Shown: in pieces, positions 61,366 through 64,000 of the stretch | Position numbering within the stretch: the first letter of the stretch is position 1 | How the letters are laid out: every line of letters starts with the position of its first letter | DNA from: an uncultured Pelagibacteraceae bacterium | GTDB lineage: Bacteria > Pseudomonadota > Alphaproteobacteria > Pelagibacterales > Pelagibacteraceae | Assembly (NCBI GenBank): GCA_902560075.1 | Contig: CACEKE010000003.1 | Span: forward strand, 80,211-144,210 | Reading direction: 5' to 3' | DNA: 64,000 nucleotides | Position numbers and translations under genes: made by a program | The notes under the pieces: model-generated | Seen by the model: only the letters and a program-made list of their open reading frames with translations | Told to the model about the DNA's origin: nothing | The model's database searches: none

Positions 61366-62161
61366 AATGAACTTACCAAACGTATTAATCGTTATATTTA
61401 TAGCATATTTGATTGTAGTCATGTTTATATATTTTTACCAAAGAAAGTTGTTATACCATCCTTCAGAGAATAATTATTTAGATGAAACAAATTTAAATCA
61501 CAAGATTGAAAAAATCTACGTACAATCAGATACTGAATTAATTTCCTGGTATTATAATAACAACAAAAGTCACAAAACTATTTTGTTTTTTCATGGCAAT
61601 GCTGGAAGATTAGATAATAGAGTTTATAAACTTAATGAATTAGCAAAATTAAATATAAATTACCTCATAGTTGCTTATCGCGGTTTTAGTGGTAATGAAG
61701 GCAAACCAAGTGAAGAAGGAATATATAAGGATTCTGAAGCTGCAAAAAAATGGTTAAATGAGAACGGGGTAGATGATAAAAACATTATTCTATATGGAGA
61801 GTCGCTCGGCACTGCAGTAGCGGTAGATTTAGCATCAAAAAATAATTTTGCCGGTATAATTCTGGAATCTCCCTTTACTTCAATGACAAAACTTGCAAAA
61901 AAATATTATCCATATTTACCAGTTAAAATTCTTTTAAAGGACAAATATGATTCAGAAAATAAACTACACAAGATTAATATACCAATTCTTATTATGCATG
62001 GATATAAAGATACGATTGTACCTTTTGAAATGGGAAAGGAAATGTTCACTAAATCTAACGACCCAAAATTTAAATATTTTAATGAAACAGATGACCATAT
62101 GATGGATTACAACTCTGATCTAATTTCCAGTTTAAAAAATTTTGTTGAAGGTTTAAATTAG
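61352..62161 (+). CDS. Membrane-anchored alpha/beta hydrolase (BEM46/ABHD13-like)
   Basis: A 269-residue hydrolase with an N-terminal membrane helix (residues 9-30). YQRKLLYHPS is the family's lead-in, ILFFHGNAGRLDNR the oxyanion region, YRGFSGNEGKPSEEG a conserved loop, and ILYGESLGTAVAVDLA holds the nucleophile serine. MHGYKDTIVPFEMGKEM and the TDDHMMDYN region supply Asp and His. It most likely acts on an acyl ester in the periplasm; no substrate can be named. Confidence 0.9.
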   Translation: MKKYKMNLPNVLIVIFIAYLIVVMFIYFYQRKLLYHPSENNYLDETNLNHKIEKIYVQSDTELISWYYNNNKSHKTILFFHGNAGRLDNRVYKLNELAKLNINYLIVAYRGFSGNEGKPSEEGIYKDSEAAKKWLNENGVDDKNIILYGESLGTAVAVDLASKNNFAGIILESPFTSMTKLAKKYYPYLPVKILLKDKYDSENKLHKINIPILIMHGYKDTIVPFEMGKEMFTKSNDPKFKYFNETDDHMMDYNSDLISSLKNFVEGLN

Positions 62162-62211
62162 GCCACATTCTAGTCAAATAAGAAACTAATTTTTTTTAGA
62201 TATTTTAAAAA

Positions 62212-62772
62212 ATGAAATATTTATTAACAACTATTTTTTCTTTTTTTATAAATATTAGTTTATCAGCAGAGATATCTAATGAAAATTTCGATAAATTGTT
62301 TAATGTAGGAACGATGAAATCTTATGATAATGAATTTACGTTATATTTTAAGTCGAGAAAAAAATCTATTTTAGCCAGGGGTGAAAGAGAAAACTACATA
62401 AAAGATTATCCACAAGATCTTTACATTTACTTTCATGAGACAAAAAGAGATTTACCACTCATTTCTTATGAATGGTTTCCCAAAGAGGCAAAAAAAATAA
62501 CCAATTTTAATACATATCCTGTATTCCCTGAAGATTTTGCATATTACTTATTACAAGACAATAATACACTTGTAATGATAAATGCAAAAAAGCAACTTAA
62601 GAAAAACTTTGAGTTTAACATTAGAGAAAGAAAATTAACTCTTCGTGAGGATAAAAATAAAATAGATTTTATAATTTCAACTTTTGCAAAAAACTGTGGG
62701 TATAAGAATATTAAAGAAAATTATAATTGTTATTTTTATAAACCATTGGTATCAAGTTATTTGTTTAATTAG
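62212..62772 (+). CDS. Hypothetical secreted protein
   Basis: A 186-residue protein with a signal peptide (residues 1-19, ending LSA). The mature part is rich in aromatic and charged residues, with FTLYFKSRKKSILARGER, DLYIYFHETKRDLPLISYEW and two late cysteines in KNCGYKN and NYNCYFY that could form a disulfide. I do not recognise a family. It follows the hydrolase after 50 bases and overlaps the convergent ftsY by eight. Confidence 0.7.
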   Translation: MKYLLTTIFSFFINISLSAEISNENFDKLFNVGTMKSYDNEFTLYFKSRKKSILARGERENYIKDYPQDLYIYFHETKRDLPLISYEWFPKEAKKITNFNTYPVFPEDFAYYLLQDNNTLVMINAKKQLKKNFEFNIRERKLTLREDKNKIDFIISTFAKNCGYKNIKENYNCYFYKPLVSSYLFN

Positions 62773-63682
62773 TTTCCAAAAAAGCATCGGCAAATTTACT
62801 TGAGTCAAAAATTTGCAAATCATCTATTTTTTCTCCTAGTCCAAGTGCGATTATTGGTAACCTAAATTTTTGGGCTATTGCTATTAATATTCCACCTTTT
62901 GCAGTTCCATCTAGTTTTGTCATTATTATTCCCGTTATTGGGATGATTTTGTTAAACTCATCGACTTGATTAATTATATTCTGACCTGAAGTCGCGTCTA
63001 ACACTAATATTACCTCATGAGGAGAGTCTGAAATAATTTTTTTTGTTACATTTGCTATTTTTTTATATTCTTCCATTAAGTTTTTTTTATTTTGAAGTCG
63101 TCCAGCAGTATCTAATAATGTTTTATTAACATTTTTTGATTTAGCATGTTCAGCAGCTTTGTAAGCAACTGATGCAGGATCGGATCCAGGAGAGGATTTA
63201 ATAATTTCTACATCAATTCTTTTTGACCATTCCTCAAGCTGTTCTATAGCAGCAGCCCTGAATGTATCACATGCAGCAAAAGCTACTTTATTGTCATTAT
63301 CCTTTAAAATTTTACCAATTTTCCCAATAGTTGTCGTTTTTCCTGCACCATTCACTCCTGATATTAAAATTAAATCATTTAAATTCGATCTATTAAAAAA
63401 ATTCTTCTTCTCTAAAGGAAGCATCAAATTTATTATAAACTCTTTTAATATTTTATTTATCTCATTAATCGGATCTAAATTGGGATCAATTTTTCTATCT
63501 GATATTATTGTTTTAATTTTAGCAGATGCTTCAACTCCAACATCTGAACTAATTAAAAATTCTTCTATTTCATCAAGTTTTTTATCATCTATTTCCTTTT
63601 TAACAACAATCTCTCTAAACCCTTCGGAGATTTTATTAGCACTTTTTTTAAAACCTAATTTAAACTTTTCAAATATTCCCAT
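62765..63682 (-). CDS. ftsY: Signal recognition particle receptor FtsY
   Basis: SRP-receptor GTPase that docks translating ribosomes at the membrane. The NG domain is complete: G1 GVNGAGKTTTIGKI at residues 109-122, DTFRAAAIEQLEEW, G3 DTAGRLQ, G4 TKLDGTAKGG and the C-terminal closing helix FDSSKFADAF. At 305 residues it nearly lacks the acidic A domain found in E. coli, which is normal in alphaproteobacteria. It overlaps dapF by one base (TAATG). Confidence 0.97.
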   Translation of the reverse strand: MGIFEKFKLGFKKSANKISEGFREIVVKKEIDDKKLDEIEEFLISSDVGVEASAKIKTIISDRKIDPNLDPINEINKILKEFIINLMLPLEKKNFFNRSNLNDLILISGVNGAGKTTTIGKIGKILKDNDNKVAFAACDTFRAAAIEQLEEWSKRIDVEIIKSSPGSDPASVAYKAAEHAKSKNVNKTLLDTAGRLQNKKNLMEEYKKIANVTKKIISDSPHEVILVLDATSGQNIINQVDEFNKIIPITGIIMTKLDGTAKGGILIAIAQKFRLPIIALGLGEKIDDLQIFDSSKFADAFLETN

Positions 63683-64000
63683 TATAAATTTATTTCAATT
63701 GATTTAATATTAGATACTGCACCTTTCATTTTTATAGAATTATTCTTATTTATAGAAATAGATAAATTCCCCAATTCAAATTCTATATCTACCTCATTTC
63801 CAGTCAGACCGTTTATTTTACTAGCAAAAGCAGTAGCACATGCAGCCGATCCACAAGCCTTAGTTAATCCTGCACCCCTTTCCCAGACCTTAACAAATAT
63901 TTTTTTGCTATCCTTAATTTCAGCAAGTGTAATGTTACATCTATCTGGAAATAATTTATTTATTTCTAAATTTGGTCCAATATCTTTTAAATTAAAATTT
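63682..64000 (-). CDS. dapF: Diaminopimelate epimerase (5' part beyond window)
   Basis: The C-terminal 105 residues are visible. VWERGAGLTKACGSAACATA contains the second catalytic cysteine, followed by NGLTGNEVDIEFELG and the last strand IKSIEINL. DapF interconverts LL- and meso-diaminopimelate for lysine and peptidoglycan synthesis. The frame is open to the window edge. Its stop overlaps the ftsY ATG by one base; the methylthiotransferase gene often found between the two is absent here. Confidence 0.95.
   Translation of the reverse strand, partial: NFNLKDIGPNLEINKLFPDRCNITLAEIKDSKKIFVKVWERGAGLTKACGSAACATAFASKINGLTGNEVDIEFELGNLSISINKNNSIKMKGAVSNIKSIEINL

Noticed and set aside
63291..63707. 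Open plus-strand frame opposite ftsY and the end of dapF
   Set aside because: It is antisense to conserved FtsY motifs and its hydrophobic composition is a by-product of the lysine-rich opposite strand.
1..64000. Mobile elements, integrases, CRISPR arrays or restriction systems
   Set aside because: No transposase, integrase, Cas, methyltransferase or toxin-antitoxin genes and no regularly spaced repeats were seen; the window looks like core chromosome.

Overview
This window comes from a small, AT-rich, very tightly packed alphaproteobacterial chromosome. I infer a marine SAR11 (Pelagibacterales) bacterium. The base composition is low in GC, lysine and asparagine are over-used, intergenic gaps are mostly a few bases or negative, and the gene neighbourhoods (hslVU/hisBHAFE, rpe/heparinase-like/purH, tesA/ybbA/ybbP, ccmC-H) are alphaproteobacterial or proteobacterial. 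There are no insertion sequences, prophage genes, CRISPR arrays, rRNA genes or gene-free stretches over 300 bases. The largest gap is 169 bases (44980-45148), and it holds a probable structured RNA.

Layout. 1-4587: hslVU protease genes diverging from hisBHAFE. 4676-8553: malyl-CoA lyase plus both malate-CoA ligase subunits (acetyl-CoA/glyoxylate/malate interconversion), then a HIT protein and an acetyltransferase. 8550-12991: lolA-ftsK, a divergent ubiquinone-type monooxygenase and a Lon-N-domain protein. 13089-17342: tRNA-Gly fused to phhB, then purH, a heparinase II/III-like gene and rpe. 17386-22688: a two-component sodium:solute symporter and acetyl-CoA synthetase, probably acetate uptake and activation. 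22699-28083: an EVE protein, tsaD, hemCD, an MscS channel, YggT and folD. 28092-33596: ybbP/ybbA, tesA, a metallo-hydrolase and an SDR protein.

33624-40127 is the most unusual part. It is an overlapping operon of a photolyase-related protein that seems to lack the Fe-S ligands of its family, a DCC-family protein, a 43-residue zinc-ribbon protein, a two-domain unknown and a secreted CRTAC1-like beta-propeller. A fasciclin protein, a 47-residue membrane peptide, a cysteine-rich secreted protein and a second photolyase-like protein with its domains in reversed order follow. I propose a light or photodamage response module; this is inference.

40134-44979 holds argG, an IalB-like protein, a Tas-like reductase, a Bax-inhibitor-like protein, a DUF2794 protein, yciB and hspQ. 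45149-49786 is a cytochrome c maturation operon (ccmCDEFGH) ending in a PagL-like gene. 49796-58928 is a 2-hydroxy/2-keto acid island: two FMN dehydrogenases, an aminotransferase, an FAD dehydrogenase, a glyoxylate/hydroxypyruvate-type reductase and a TRAP transporter. An amidase, membrane proteins, a hydrolase, ftsY and the 3' end of dapF finish the window.

Window-wide traits: all ten convergent gene pairs meet within about 10 bases. Only two clear hairpin terminators are visible, both beside transporter genes. Several operon-leading genes have a -10 box 6-7 bases before the start codon, which suggests leaderless mRNAs. Gene identities rest on recognising motifs and family resemblance by eye; no search was run.
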